NCBI RefSeq assembly: GCF_042650605.1
Contig: NZ_JBHSBN010000024.1
Span: 1-64,000 of the forward strand
Length of the DNA: 64,000 nucleotides
Direction of reading: 5' to 3'
Source of the DNA: Micromonospora_J zhanjiangensis
GTDB taxonomy: Bacteria > Actinomycetota > Actinomycetes > Mycobacteriales > Micromonosporaceae
The notes beneath the pieces were generated by a model. That model did no database searches. It saw only the letters and a list, made by a program, of their open reading frames with translations, and had not been told where the DNA came from. The position numbers and the translations under genes are program-made. Numbering within the stretch: the stretch's first letter is position 1; the number at the start of each line of letters is the position of its first letter. Shown here one piece after another: positions 14,312 through 23,583 of this stretch.

Positions 14312-15409
14312 GTGATCGCCATGAACGACCTGGCGGCGCAGGACCGGGAGGTCGCGGGTGAGCTCGCCGCCGCGCTGTCCCGGGTGCTGGACCGGGGCCG
14401 GTACGTCCTCGGCCCCGAGGTGTCCGCGTTCGAGCAGGAATTCGCCGCGTACTGCGGAACACCGCACGCGGTCGGCCTGGCCAGCGGTACCGACGCCCTG
14501 GCCCTGGCGCTGGCCGGGGTGGGCGTCGGACCGGGCGACCGGGTCGCCCTCGTCGCGAACGCCGGCGGGTACGGCACCGCCGCGGTCGACAGCCTCGGCG
14601 CGATGCCGGTGTACGCGGACGTCGACGGGGAGAGCCGGCTCATCGACCCGACCGACCTCGACCGGGTGCTCGCCGCCACCGGCGCGCGGGCGGTGATCGT
14701 GACCCACCTGTACGGCGCACTCGCCGACATGGCAACGGTGACAGGGCTGGCGGCCCGGCACGGGGTGAAGGTCGTCGAGGACTGCGCGCAGGCGCACGGT
14801 GCCGGTCGGGACGGCCGGCGGGCGGGATCGTTCGGCGACGCGGCGGCGTTCAGCTTCTATCCGACGAAGAACCTCGGCGCACTCGGCGACGCGGGCGCGG
14901 TCGTCACCGCCGACCCGACGATCGCCGAGCGGGTCACCCGGCTGCGCCAGTACGGCTGGGACCGCAAGTACCGGGTGGCGCTCCCGCACGGGCGTAACAG
15001 CCGTCTCGACGAGCTCCAGGCCGCCGTGTTGCGGGTCAAGCTCACCCGGCTCGACGCCGGCAACGCCCGCCGGTCGGCCCTGGCCCGACGGTACGGATCG
15101 GCGATCGCCCATCCGAAGGTGGAGTTGCCCGCGGTGACCGGGCCCGACCACGTGGCCCACCTCTACGCCGTGCTCACCGAGGACCGGGCCGGCCTGGCCG
15201 CCCACCTGCGCGCCCACGGCGTGGCCAGCGAGGCGCACTTTCCGATTCCCGACCACCGCCAACCGGCCGTGGGCGACCGGTACGCCGGCACGTCGCTCCC
15301 GGTGACGGAACGCCTGTGTCGCCAGGTGCTGTCGCTGCCCTGCCATCCCGGAATGTCCGACGCCGACGCCGATCGGGTGGCCGACGCCGTCAATTGTTGG
15401 GGGGCCTGA
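14312..15409 (+). CDS. DegT/DnrJ/EryC1-family sugar aminotransferase (FdtB-like)
   Basis: About 365 residues from a GTG at 14312 (GAGG 7 bases upstream); an ATG three codons later (14321) is an alternative. It is a PLP-dependent fold-type I enzyme. Features include GLASGTDALALALAG near residue 60, the Asp-containing VVEDCAQAHGA, and the PLP-binding Lys in SFYPTKNLGALGDAG. It transfers an amino group to a keto-sugar nucleotide. Next door is a fused acetyltransferase-ketoisomerase of WxcM type, so the likely substrate is a dTDP-3-keto-6-deoxyhexose, giving a 3-amino sugar as FdtB does. The substrate assignment is inferred from context. Confidence 0.88.
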   Translation: MIAMNDLAAQDREVAGELAAALSRVLDRGRYVLGPEVSAFEQEFAAYCGTPHAVGLASGTDALALALAGVGVGPGDRVALVANAGGYGTAAVDSLGAMPVYADVDGESRLIDPTDLDRVLAATGARAVIVTHLYGALADMATVTGLAARHGVKVVEDCAQAHGAGRDGRRAGSFGDAAAFSFYPTKNLGALGDAGAVVTADPTIAERVTRLRQYGWDRKYRVALPHGRNSRLDELQAAVLRVKLTRLDAGNARRSALARRYGSAIAHPKVELPAVTGPDHVAHLYAVLTEDRAGLAAHLRAHGVASEAHFPIPDHRQPAVGDRYAGTSLPVTERLCRQVLSLPCHPGMSDADADRVADAVNCWGA

Positions 15410-15410
15410 C

Positions 15411-16373
15411 ATGTACTCGCTGGTCGTCCCCGTCTACCGCAACGAGGACTCGATCCACGACCTGCTGGACACCGTCGCGGCCCTGGACGTCGAACTCGGC
15501 GGCGAGTTGGAGACGGTGTTCGTGGTCGACGGCAGCCCCGACAAGTGCGCCGACCTGCTCGTCTCGCTGCTGCCGCAGCGGCACTGCACGGCCCGGGTGG
15601 TGGTGCTGTCGCGCAACTTCGGCTCGTTCGCCGCGATCCGGGTCGGGCTCGAACACGCCACCGGCCGCTATTTCGCGGTCATGGCGGCGGATCTGCAGGA
15701 GCCTCCGGGGCTCGTCCTGGAGTTCTTCCGGATCCTCGCCGGGGGCGGCCATGACGTGGTGGTCGGCACCCGGGAGGCACGCGCCGATCCGTGGGGCAGC
15801 CGGGTGTCCGCGCGCCTGTTCTGGGGCGTCTACCGCCGCTTCGTCAACCGGGAGATGCCGCGCGGCGGTGTCGACGTCTTCGGTTGCACGACGGAGTTCC
15901 GTGACGTGCTGCTGTCCTGCGGCGAGTCCAACAGCTCGCTGGTGGCGCTGATCTACTGGCTCGGCTTCCGGCGCAAGGAGATCGCCTACACCCGTCTTCC
16001 CCGGGCCCGTGGTCGCTCCGGCTGGACGCTGGGCAAGAAGCTGGGCTACCTGTCCGACAGCGTCTTCGCGTTCACCGACCTGCCCTTGCGGGTGCTGATG
16101 CTGTTCGGCGCGGCCGGACTCGCCGTGTCCGTCCTGCTGGGCCTCGGCGTGCTCGGCGCCCGGATCGGTGGCCTCTTCGACGTGCCCGGCTACGCCGCGA
16201 CGATCCTCGTCGTGCTCTTCTTCGGCGGCATCAACGCCCTCGGACTCGGCGTCGTCGGTTCGTACGCCTGGCGTGGCTACGAGAACACCAAACGGCGTCC
16301 CCTCGCCGTCGCGATGCGTTCGGTCGCCTTCCGTCCCCGTCGTCAGTTGCAGCAGGAGAAGGCCGACCAGTGA
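15411..16373 (+). CDS. GT2 membrane-anchored glycosyltransferase (GtrB/DPMS-like)
   Basis: 320 residues from an ATG at 15411, two bases after the aminotransferase stop. The GT-A domain (SLVVPVYRNEDSI; FVVDGSPD; AADLQEPP with the metal-binding DxQ-type motif) occupies about residues 1-230. Two C-terminal membrane spans follow (VLMLFGAAGLAVSVLLGLGVL and ATILVVLFFGGINALGLGVVG). This layout matches enzymes that load sugars onto polyprenyl phosphate for later transfer outside the cell. It probably handles a sugar made by the neighbouring genes. It overlaps the next gene by GTGA. Confidence 0.88.
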   Translation: MYSLVVPVYRNEDSIHDLLDTVAALDVELGGELETVFVVDGSPDKCADLLVSLLPQRHCTARVVVLSRNFGSFAAIRVGLEHATGRYFAVMAADLQEPPGLVLEFFRILAGGGHDVVVGTREARADPWGSRVSARLFWGVYRRFVNREMPRGGVDVFGCTTEFRDVLLSCGESNSSLVALIYWLGFRRKEIAYTRLPRARGRSGWTLGKKLGYLSDSVFAFTDLPLRVLMLFGAAGLAVSVLLGLGVLGARIGGLFDVPGYAATILVVLFFGGINALGLGVVGSYAWRGYENTKRRPLAVAMRSVAFRPRRQLQQEKADQ

Positions 16374-17470
16374 CCCGGTTCCCACCCGAGCCCCGCGGCG
16401 CTCGCGTCCCACCGTCCCCCCGGCCCGTCGTCGGACCACGCGGGAAGAACGACGCCCGCTTCGTCCATCCCCAGGCCCTGTGCGAGAGTGCCGACGTCGG
16501 TCCGGGCACCCGCGTCTGGGCGTTCGCACACGTCCTGCCCGGCGCCCGCATCGGTGCCGACTGCAACCTGTGCGACGGCGTGTTCGTGGAGAACGACGTG
16601 GTGTTGGGCGACCGGGTCACCGTGAAGAGCGGGGTGCAGCTGTGGGACGGCGTGACGCTGGAGGACGACGTCTTCGTCGGGCCCAACGCCACGTTCACCA
16701 ACGACCACATGCCCCGCAGCAAGCGGTACCCGGCGCAGTTCCTCCGTACCCGGGTCGAGGCCGGCGCGTCGATCGGCGCCAACGCGACCATCCTGCCCGG
16801 GGTGACGGTGGGGCGGTCCGCGATGGTCGGTGCGGGTGCGGTCGTGACCCGGTCCGTCCCGCCCTACGCGATCGTGGTCGGCAACCCGGCGCGACTCACC
16901 GGCTACGTCGACTCGTACCCGGCGCCGGCGCCGGCGTCGTCAGCGCCGGTGACCGCGGAACGCGTCAGCGGCACCAAGGTCGCCGGGGTGACGCTGCACC
17001 GCCTCGACTTCGTCCGGGACCTGCGCGGTGACCTGTCGGTCGGCGAGTTCGAGCGGGACGTGCCGTTCCCGGTGCGGCGGTACTTCGTGGTCCTGGACGT
17101 GCCGAGCGAGAAGGTCCGCGGGCAACACGCGCACCGGACCTGCCACCAGTTCCTCATCTGCGTGAAGGGGCAGTGCAGCGTGGTGGCCGACGACGGGGTG
17201 TCCCGTCACGAGTTTCTCCTGCGGGGCCCGGCGACCGGTCTTCATCTTCCACCCATGACCTGGGCCACCCAGTACCGCTACTCCGCCGACGCGACCCTGC
17301 TGGTCTTCGCGTCGCATTACTACGACCCGGACGACTACATCCGCGACTACGCCGAGTTCGTCGCCCTCGCCGACCGGTGCCGGGACGCCGGGTCGGACCG
17401 GCGGCCCGGGACGGATGCCCGGCCGCCGTCGCGGGGCGGACCCGCGACGGCGTCCGGGTCACTCGACTGA
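16370..17470 (+). CDS. fused sugar N-acetyltransferase and 3,4-ketoisomerase (WxcM-type)
   Basis: 366 residues from a GTG at 16370. Residues about 25-180 form a left-handed beta helix of hexapeptide repeats (VGPGTRVWAFAHV, ARIGADCNLCDGVF, ASIGANATILPGVTVG) with the His of FTNDHMPR. This is the acetyl-CoA-dependent transferase half, FdtC-like. Residues about 195-340 form a cupin with GQHAHRTCHQFLICVKG, the FdtA-like dTDP-4-keto-6-deoxyglucose 3,4-ketoisomerase half. With the upstream aminotransferase this covers three steps of dTDP-3-acetamido-3,6-dideoxyhexose synthesis. dTDP-glucose synthase and dehydratase are not in the window. The 3' end overlaps the convergent methyltransferase gene by 12 bases. 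Confidence 0.9.
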   Translation: MTRFPPEPRGARVPPSPRPVVGPRGKNDARFVHPQALCESADVGPGTRVWAFAHVLPGARIGADCNLCDGVFVENDVVLGDRVTVKSGVQLWDGVTLEDDVFVGPNATFTNDHMPRSKRYPAQFLRTRVEAGASIGANATILPGVTVGRSAMVGAGAVVTRSVPPYAIVVGNPARLTGYVDSYPAPAPASSAPVTAERVSGTKVAGVTLHRLDFVRDLRGDLSVGEFERDVPFPVRRYFVVLDVPSEKVRGQHAHRTCHQFLICVKGQCSVVADDGVSRHEFLLRGPATGLHLPPMTWATQYRYSADATLLVFASHYYDPDDYIRDYAEFVALADRCRDAGSDRRPGTDARPPSRGGPATASGSLD

Positions 17471-18112
17471 CCGGTCCAGGTCGGGGCGGGGCAGCGGGTT
17501 CCCCATCCGCATCATCCAGAAGCTGTACGGGATTCGGGTGATCCCCCTGATCACCGTGCCGTCCACGGTCTTGAAGACCTTCTGCGCCAAGGCGACGAGC
17601 GACTCGGGCTCGCGTACGTGTTGGCCCCGGTCGTGGGCGGACATCCACCGGGCGACCCGGCCCTGTTCGGGCTCGAAGCAGTTGTCGACGCTGACCACCG
17701 TTCCCTCGGGCGCCAGCGCCCGGGCCGCCAGTTCCAGCAGGTCCTCCGCCTCGCGGTCGGACAGGTGGTGCAGGAGACCGACCATCATCACCGCGTTCAC
17801 CGGGGGGAGCGTGGCCAGCTGCGCCTCGGTGAACGTCCCGTTGACGAACCGGGCCCGGTGCCCCCAGCGTCTGGTGGCGTAGTCGACGTACCGCGTCGAG
17901 ATGTCGAAGCCCAGATACCGGACCCCCTCCGGCAGACGGTCCAGGTAGTACGCCGGCCCGCACCCGACATCGAGGAGCAGATCACCGGGTCCGAGGCCGA
18001 GGCTGTCCAGACATCGCTGGCACAGCCGGTCCGTGCCGATGCCCCGCTGGAGGGCGATGTACAGCGGCGGATAACCGAGCAGGTCTCTCAACTTGGTCAA
18101 CATCACAGACAT
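17459..18112 (-). CDS. class I SAM-dependent methyltransferase
   Basis: About 217 residues. The SAM-binding motif I is LLLDVGCGPAYYLDRL (about 44-60), followed by GFDIS and VNAVMMVGLLHHL with the usual post-II helix. It resembles small methyltransferases in polysaccharide and natural-product loci. The start is uncertain: the ATG at about 18112 abuts a GAAGG, whereas a GTG or ATG 6-9 bases later would have better spacing. It lies convergent to the sugar genes and may methylate the glycan or an intermediate. The acceptor is unknown. Confidence 0.85.
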   Translation of the reverse strand: MSVMLTKLRDLLGYPPLYIALQRGIGTDRLCQRCLDSLGLGPGDLLLDVGCGPAYYLDRLPEGVRYLGFDISTRYVDYATRRWGHRARFVNGTFTEAQLATLPPVNAVMMVGLLHHLSDREAEDLLELAARALAPEGTVVSVDNCFEPEQGRVARWMSAHDRGQHVREPESLVALAQKVFKTVDGTVIRGITRIPYSFWMMRMGNPLPRPDLDRSVE

Positions 18113-18344
18113 CCTTCGGAGAAGGTTCGAGACCGCACCTGGTGTCCGGTGCGGACGTGCTCCGAGGGGTGCCGCGGAAGCCGGCCGGTCGGGTACGTCG
18201 TCGGGTGTGGCGTGGGTGGGTGCCCGGACCGGCAGGTCGCGCCGGGGGTCAGATTGCCACACGCGGGCGCCGGGGACCAGTTTCCGCGCCATCGGAAGGT
18301 GGTGTCGGCAGTTGCCCGGTGCCGGTCCCGTTGGTTAGGAGGGT

Positions 18345-20597
18345 ATGAGCGTCACGGTCGGTTCGGAGCCGCGAACCTCGCCGGCGGCCGGCCGGCCGGC
18401 GACCCGAAGCCGGATCACCGGTTGGCTACCCGCGTTCGTGCTGCTGGTCGCCCTGGTCGTGGTCCTGGTCGGGACGGGAACCTCGTGGGTCGACATCGCG
18501 CGGTACGTCGGCTACCTCGGTTGGTCGGTGCTGCTGCCCGGGACCCTGGTGTACCGGGCACTGCGGGGCCGGCCGCACAGTCTCGTCGACGACCTGACGA
18601 TGGGTGCGGTGGTCGGTCTCGCGCTGGAGATCGTCGCGTACGTCGGGTTCTCGGTCGCGGACCTGCGTACCGTCCTCCCGGCCTGGCCGCTGCTGGTCGT
18701 CGTGCCCTTCGCCGCGGTGCCCCGGCTGCGCCGGCACTGGCTGCCCACGGGCTACCGGCCCGCGCCACCGGGCTGGTCGTGGTCGGTCGTCACCATCGCG
18801 CTGTTCCTGCTCGGTTACCTCACCGTCGCCTTCCTCGGCGCGCATCGACCGGTACCGACCGACGGCCCGCAGGCCTACTTCGGCGACGAGCCGTTCACCC
18901 TCGCCCTCGCCGGTGAGGCCAAGCACCACTTCCCGCTCCACGAACCGTCGGTGGCGGGGGAACCGCTGGCCTACCACTGGTTCAGCTTCGCGCATCTGGC
19001 GGTCGGCAGCACCATCGGCGGGATCGACCTGCCGGTGGTCGTGTTCCGCCTGGCCCTGCCGACCCTCTGCGTTCTGGCCGTGGTACTCCTCGCCACGGTC
19101 GGCTGGCGGATCTCCGGTCGCCCGTGGGTGGGCGTCGTCGCGGCGGCCCTGACCTACGCGGTCGGGGAGGTCGCGGGAAACAGCGTCGCGCACACCCCGC
19201 TGGGTGGCATCACGGCGTTCGTCGTGTGGGCGAGCCAGTCGGTGATCTACGGCGCCGTGATCACGATCGCGCTCCTTTTCGTCGTGGTCGACCGCCTGCG
19301 GGACCCGGCGGAGGGCTCGCCGGGCCGAGGCGGATGGTGGCTGCTGGCGCTGCTCACGTTCGCGGCCTCGGGTGCGAAGTCCAGCGTCCTGCCGGTGCTG
19401 CTGGCCGGTGTCGGCGTGGTCTGCCTGGTACAGGTCGTCCGTCGGCGCTGGGCCCGGACGCCGTGGATCGTCGCGGCGGTCCTGTTGGCCGGTCAGGTCT
19501 TCGCGCTGGCGGTGTGGTACCGGTTCGAGTCGCAGGGGCTCGTGGTCCGTCCGCTGGGCATCTTCACGCAGTACGCGAACCTGGCCGGCGACTGGCCGTG
19601 GTGGCTGCGGGCCGGGGTCTTCGTGGCTGCCTTCGGGGCGCACCTGATCTGCGTGTTCCCCCGACTCGCCGGCATCCCGGTGCTGGCCCGGCTGCGTAGC
19701 GGCGACTGGGGCGTCACCGAATGGTTCATGCTCGGCGGCCTGCTCGGCGGGGTGGTGCTGACGTGGTCGCTGTGGCATCCCGGTTGGGGTCAGTACTACT
19801 TCCTGCGTTCGGCGTGGCCGTTCGGCGCCATCCTGTCGGCGATGGGTCTCGTCGCCCTGATCGACCGCCGACGGGCGTCCCCGCGCACGGTCGCGGTGCT
19901 GGCGGTCGGCGTCGTGTCCGGCTCGACGGCGTTGTCGCTCGTCGCCGCGCGGTTCGCGCCCGGCGCGATCGCCACCGTCCTCTTCGTCGGCCTCCCGCTG
20001 ACGGTCGTGGCGGCTGTCCTGCTGCTCGCCGCGCGATACGGCAGGACCCGTCGCCACCGTCCCACCCTGGTCCTGGCGGCGCTGCTGCTGGCACTCGGCG
20101 CGGGAACACCCGGACTGGTGGTGGACGCCTGGCGGTACCCCGCCAACTCGTTCTGGACCACGGTGATCGGTCCGCGGCAGGCGGAGGCGGCGCGGTGGTT
20201 GCGCGCGCACAGCGGACCGGATGACGTGGTGGCCACCAACGGCCACTGCCTGAGCCCTCCGCCCGCCCCGTGCCGAAGCCAGTCGTTCTGGCTGTCGGGC
20301 TTCGCCGAGCGCCGGGTGCTGGTGGAGAGCTGGGCCTTCGCGACGAGGACGGTGCGGCAGGGCATGCGGACCGGCACGGACATCGCCACCGTGCCGTTCT
20401 GGGACCCGGACCTGTTGGCCACCAACCAGGCCGTCTTCGTCGACCCTTCGGAGCGGGTCGTCGCTGTTCTGCGGACCCGGAAGGTGCGCTGGCTCGTCGC
20501 CGATCGACGGTACGGCCGGGAGTCGGTCGCGCTCGGCAGGTTCGCGCGCCTCCGCCTGGACAACGGGGACGTGGCGGTCTATGAGCTGCCCGACTGA
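18345..20597 (+). CDS. large integral membrane protein, GT-C glycosyltransferase-like
   Basis: 750 residues from an ATG at 18345, preceded by AGGAGG. About 13 or more membrane spans cover residues 27-610, starting with WLPAFVLLVALVVVLVG. A large loop after span 4 contains PVPTDGPQAYFGDEPFTLAL and EPLAYHWFSFAHLAVGS. A soluble C-terminal domain (about 610-750) follows. An acidic residue in the first large outer loop and a C-terminal extracytoplasmic domain are the layout of GT-C polyprenyl-phosphate-sugar transferases. It follows the sugar genes and could transfer their product. No specific family motif was recognised. Confidence 0.75.
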   Translation: MSVTVGSEPRTSPAAGRPATRSRITGWLPAFVLLVALVVVLVGTGTSWVDIARYVGYLGWSVLLPGTLVYRALRGRPHSLVDDLTMGAVVGLALEIVAYVGFSVADLRTVLPAWPLLVVVPFAAVPRLRRHWLPTGYRPAPPGWSWSVVTIALFLLGYLTVAFLGAHRPVPTDGPQAYFGDEPFTLALAGEAKHHFPLHEPSVAGEPLAYHWFSFAHLAVGSTIGGIDLPVVVFRLALPTLCVLAVVLLATVGWRISGRPWVGVVAAALTYAVGEVAGNSVAHTPLGGITAFVVWASQSVIYGAVITIALLFVVVDRLRDPAEGSPGRGGWWLLALLTFAASGAKSSVLPVLLAGVGVVCLVQVVRRRWARTPWIVAAVLLAGQVFALAVWYRFESQGLVVRPLGIFTQYANLAGDWPWWLRAGVFVAAFGAHLICVFPRLAGIPVLARLRSGDWGVTEWFMLGGLLGGVVLTWSLWHPGWGQYYFLRSAWPFGAILSAMGLVALIDRRRASPRTVAVLAVGVVSGSTALSLVAARFAPGAIATVLFVGLPLTVVAAVLLLAARYGRTRRHRPTLVLAALLLALGAGTPGLVVDAWRYPANSFWTTVIGPRQAEAARWLRAHSGPDDVVATNGHCLSPPPAPCRSQSFWLSGFAERRVLVESWAFATRTVRQGMRTGTDIATVPFWDPDLLATNQAVFVDPSERVVAVLRTRKVRWLVADRRYGRESVALGRFARLRLDNGDVAVYELPD

Positions 20598-20686
20598 CCG
20601 GCACGCTTTCTCCGGAGGGCCGGAAGACCCACCACTTGCAGAACTCGCCCCGGACGGTGCCACCCGTGCCGGCCGCCGCCCTCCTC

Positions 20687-21811
20687 CTACCGGCGGTCCC
20701 CGCCACGGCGGGACCGCCACGCCAGACCGACGACGAGCAGCGCCAGACCGGCGACCCCGGCCACCGTGGCGCCACCGGCCAGGAACGAACCGGACCGGCC
20801 GCGACCGGCGGCCCGGCCGTCGGCGGAGGCGTGCGACCCGGCGGTACGACCGGCGGCGTCCCCGCTCATGGCCGGGGTGGTGGCGGCCGGCGCGGCGGTG
20901 TCCGGCAGGGCATAGCGCAGGATGGTGGGCCGGGTGCCCGGTGGCTGTCCGGCGGTCTCCGAGACGGTGAGCAGCGACCGCCCGTCGCGGCTGTAGCTGA
21001 CCGACTCGCCCTGCGGTTCGTCCGGCAACGGAACGGTCCGCGGTCGTCCGTCGGTCAATGCCTTCACCACGTCCCCGTCGGGCACGTCGAACTCGAACGC
21101 GTCGGCGTACGTGCGCAGCACCACCCGCCGCCCGTCGGGCGCGGTGGCCCCGCCGGTCACCAGCCGTCGGCCGAAGATGGAGAACGGGTTGCCGGTGGTG
21201 GTGATCGGAAGGCGGACCTGGCCGGCCTTCGTCAGGGGCGTCGTGGCGCCGGCTCGGGGCGGGGCGGCCGGGGCGTACACCCCGGCCGTGCCGGCCTGTT
21301 TCGTCACGATCACCGGCCGGCCGTCGCCGGTCAGCAGCAGCGCCTCGGCGTCGTGCGGCCCGTCCGGGTACGCCATCCGGCGCAGCGTGGGGCGGCTCGC
21401 GCCCGGCGGTAGCGTCCACACCGCGACCGTCTCCCGGATCTCGTCGTTGTCGCCGATGTCGGCCACCCAGACCGTCCCGTCCCGGCCGATCGCCAGGTCC
21501 TCGGTGTCCCGGGGCGGCGTCGGGTAGCGCACCGTCCGGACCACCGCACACCGCGCGTCGAGGAAGAAGATCCGCCGGCGCGGCTCCTCGTCGGCGCTGT
21601 CGTTGACCACGACGTAGCCGGTGTCCGTGGCGACCATGCCGGAGATCTCGTTCAGCCGTTCGTCGCGTACCTGGCACACCGGCGTCCCGGGTCGCGCGGT
21701 GGGCGCCCGCCCCGCGACGGCGGCGCCCGGCGCCGCCACCGGCAGGACGGCCAGCGCGCCGCAGGCGACCGCTGCCGGCCATCGCCGTGCCACCCGGCCA
21801 CCATCTCCCAT
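20687..21811 (-). CDS. secreted, C-terminally anchored beta-propeller-like protein
   Basis: 374 residues from the ATG at 21811; longer in-frame starts would precede the signal peptide. The signal (WPAAVACGALAVLPVAAPGA) is followed by repeated propeller-type strands (RRIFFLDARCAVVRTVRYP, EDLAIGRDGTVWVADIGDND, DAEALLLTGDGRPVIVTK, GESVSYSRDGRSLLTVSE). A Thr/Ala/Gly-rich stalk then leads to a C-terminal span (GATVAGVAGLALLVVGLAW) and a basic tail. It should be displayed outside the membrane. The motif 'DIGDNxxxR' recurs in a family of such secreted proteins of unknown role. It converges with the GT-C-like gene. Confidence 0.78.
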   Translation of the reverse strand: MGDGGRVARRWPAAVACGALAVLPVAAPGAAVAGRAPTARPGTPVCQVRDERLNEISGMVATDTGYVVVNDSADEEPRRRIFFLDARCAVVRTVRYPTPPRDTEDLAIGRDGTVWVADIGDNDEIRETVAVWTLPPGASRPTLRRMAYPDGPHDAEALLLTGDGRPVIVTKQAGTAGVYAPAAPPRAGATTPLTKAGQVRLPITTTGNPFSIFGRRLVTGGATAPDGRRVVLRTYADAFEFDVPDGDVVKALTDGRPRTVPLPDEPQGESVSYSRDGRSLLTVSETAGQPPGTRPTILRYALPDTAAPAATTPAMSGDAAGRTAGSHASADGRAAGRGRSGSFLAGGATVAGVAGLALLVVGLAWRSRRGGDRR

Positions 21812-21942
21812 TGCCGCCCCCGTCCGTCGCGGTCGCACCGGTACACGGTGGCACGCCCCGACCACCCGCCGGACCCGAGGTGACGAATTCGTCTCCGGTC
21901 CGCGCCGGCACCGCGGGCTGGCGCGGACCGACGGCCGGGGCG

Positions 21943-22140
21943 TCAGCCGCGCCTCACCGCGGGCAGGAGTACGTCCGCGCACCACTGGCGGAAGGTGGTG
22001 GGGGTGGGATGGCGGGGATCCCGGGACTCCGTCCGGTAGATGCCGCCCGCGACGGCGGCGGCCATGTCGACGAGTCCCTGGGCGGACGCCTCTGACATCC
22101 CGTGTCGGGTCAGGTTCTCCCTGTACGCCGGGCCGGACAG
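21943..22140 (-). pseudogene. 3' remnant of an NmrA-like NAD(P)-binding protein gene
   Basis: The minus strand encodes an open stretch ending at the stop at 21945-21943 that reads ...YRENLTRHGMSEASAQGLVD... and finishes TPTTFRQWCADVLLPAVRRG. That ending is typical of NmrA-type atypical short-chain dehydrogenases. No Rossmann-fold N-terminus lies upstream; the neighbouring esterase gene begins 84 bases away instead. It looks like the tail of a deleted gene. A 51-codon frame from the internal ATG is possible but unlikely to be functional. The rest of the 413-base gap (21812-22224) shows nothing gene-like. Confidence 0.5.
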
Positions 22141-22224
22141 CGCCCGGGGCCGTGAGGCCGGCCCCGCGCGGCGGCGACGTCGATGGCGCCGCCGCGTCGG
22201 GAGGTGTGCCGGTTCATCCGCCCG

Positions 22225-23583
22225 TCAGGCGACGGAGCAGGGCTGGCCGTTGAGGCTGAACGAGGTGGGGGCGGCCGTGTTGCCGGTGTGGTTGGCCTGG
22301 TAACCGATGCTGGTCGAGCCACCCGGCGGGATGGTGCCGTTGTAGTTGACGTTGCGCGCCGTGACCTGGCCGCTGCTGGGGCTGTAGGTGGCGTTCCAGC
22401 CCGAGGTGATGGTCTGGCCGCCGGCCAGGGTGAACGCCAGTGACCAACCGTTGACCGCCGCGCTGCCGGTGTTCGTGATGGTGATGTTCGCGGTCAGCCC
22501 GGTATTCCAGGTGTTGGCCACGTAGCTGACCCGGCAGGCGCCGCCGCCGGGTGGCGGGGTGGTCGGCGGCGGGGTCGTGGGCGGCGGCGTGGTGGGCGGC
22601 GGCGTTGTCGGCCCGCCGGTGGTGGGCGGCGGCGTCTGGTTGGAGTTCAGCCCGAAGAAGGCGATCGCCTGGGCGGCCATGCCGCTCATCGGCAGCTGGT
22701 GCCCGGCGCCGGAGACGCTGATCGCCTCGACCCGTACCGTGCCGGAGGAGTCGGCGAAGCGACGTCGGGTCCAGCTCGGCTGCGGGGTGTCGGTGGAGGT
22801 GGGGTTGACGCTCAGGCCGTGCACGTTGGTCCACTGGTCCACCTCCTCCTGCAGCAGCGCGTAGTAGACCAGGTTGTCGTTGGTGCCGTGCCACAGCTGC
22901 ATCCGCGGGTACGGCCCGCTGTAGCCGGGGTACGCCTGGCGGACCAGGTCACCCCACTGTTGCGGGGACTTGTCGATCCGGCCGGAGGCGCAGTCGCTGT
23001 AGCCGGGGGTCGGCTGGTAGTCGCCCTCGTTCGGGAAGCAGGCGAACGGCACACCCATGAACGCCGCGCCGGCGGCGAACACGTCCGGGTAGAGGGCGGC
23101 CATGGCGTTGGTCATCATGCCGCCGGACGAGCTGCCGGTGACGAACACCCGGCGCGGGTCCGCGCTGTACCGCTGCAGCGTGTAGGAGACCATGGACGCG
23201 ATGGAGACCGGGTCGCTGCCGCCGTTCCGCCGCTTCGACGCGTCGGACCAGTTGTCGAAGCAGTTCTGCTTCTTGTTGGACGCCGACGGGTAGATCACGA
23301 TGAACCCGTACTGGTTGGCCAGCGACGCGAACTCGCTGCCCGAGTAGAACCCCGGACCGTTGCCGCCGCAGCCGTGCATGGCCACCACGACGCCGGGGGA
23401 GGGCTTGACCGAGTCCGGCACGTAGATGTGCATCCGGAGATTGCCGGGGTTGCTGCCGAAGTTGGTCACCTCGGTCAGCGAGGCCGCCGACGCGGGTCTG
23501 GTCAGCGCGGGAACCGTGACGGTCACGCCGACCATCAGGGCAGCGGCGGACACGATGGTCAGCACCGCTCTGGGGAATCTCAC
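22225..23583 (-). CDS. secreted CE1/PHB-depolymerase-type esterase with CBM2
   Basis: 452 residues from a GTG at 23583 (GAGGAG upstream). A signal peptide occupies about 1-34. The alpha/beta-hydrolase domain (about 35-310) has the MHGCGGNGPGF oxyanion region, the nucleophile elbow VTGSSSGGMMTN and the catalytic-His segment SGAGHQLP. A Pro/Thr linker of repeated TTPPP units joins it to a C-terminal family 2 carbohydrate-binding module (about 355-452) with paired Cys (GACRVSY... NGQPCSVA) and exposed Trp residues. It probably removes acetyl or feruloyl groups from xylan while bound to cellulose. PHB depolymerisation is a less likely alternative. Confidence 0.9.
   Translation of the reverse strand: MRFPRAVLTIVSAAALMVGVTVTVPALTRPASAASLTEVTNFGSNPGNLRMHIYVPDSVKPSPGVVVAMHGCGGNGPGFYSGSEFASLANQYGFIVIYPSASNKKQNCFDNWSDASKRRNGGSDPVSIASMVSYTLQRYSADPRRVFVTGSSSGGMMTNAMAALYPDVFAAGAAFMGVPFACFPNEGDYQPTPGYSDCASGRIDKSPQQWGDLVRQAYPGYSGPYPRMQLWHGTNDNLVYYALLQEEVDQWTNVHGLSVNPTSTDTPQPSWTRRRFADSSGTVRVEAISVSGAGHQLPMSGMAAQAIAFFGLNSNQTPPPTTGGPTTPPPTTPPPTTPPPTTPPPGGGACRVSYVANTWNTGLTANITITNTGSAAVNGWSLAFTLAGGQTITSGWNATYSPSSGQVTARNVNYNGTIPPGGSTSIGYQANHTGNTAAPTSFSLNGQPCSVA

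Noticed and set aside
18426..21911. Very long open frame on the minus strand (over 1100 codons)
   Set aside because: It lies opposite a well-formed multi-span membrane protein and has Arg/Asp/Gln-rich composition without domains, as expected for an antisense frame in GC-rich DNA.
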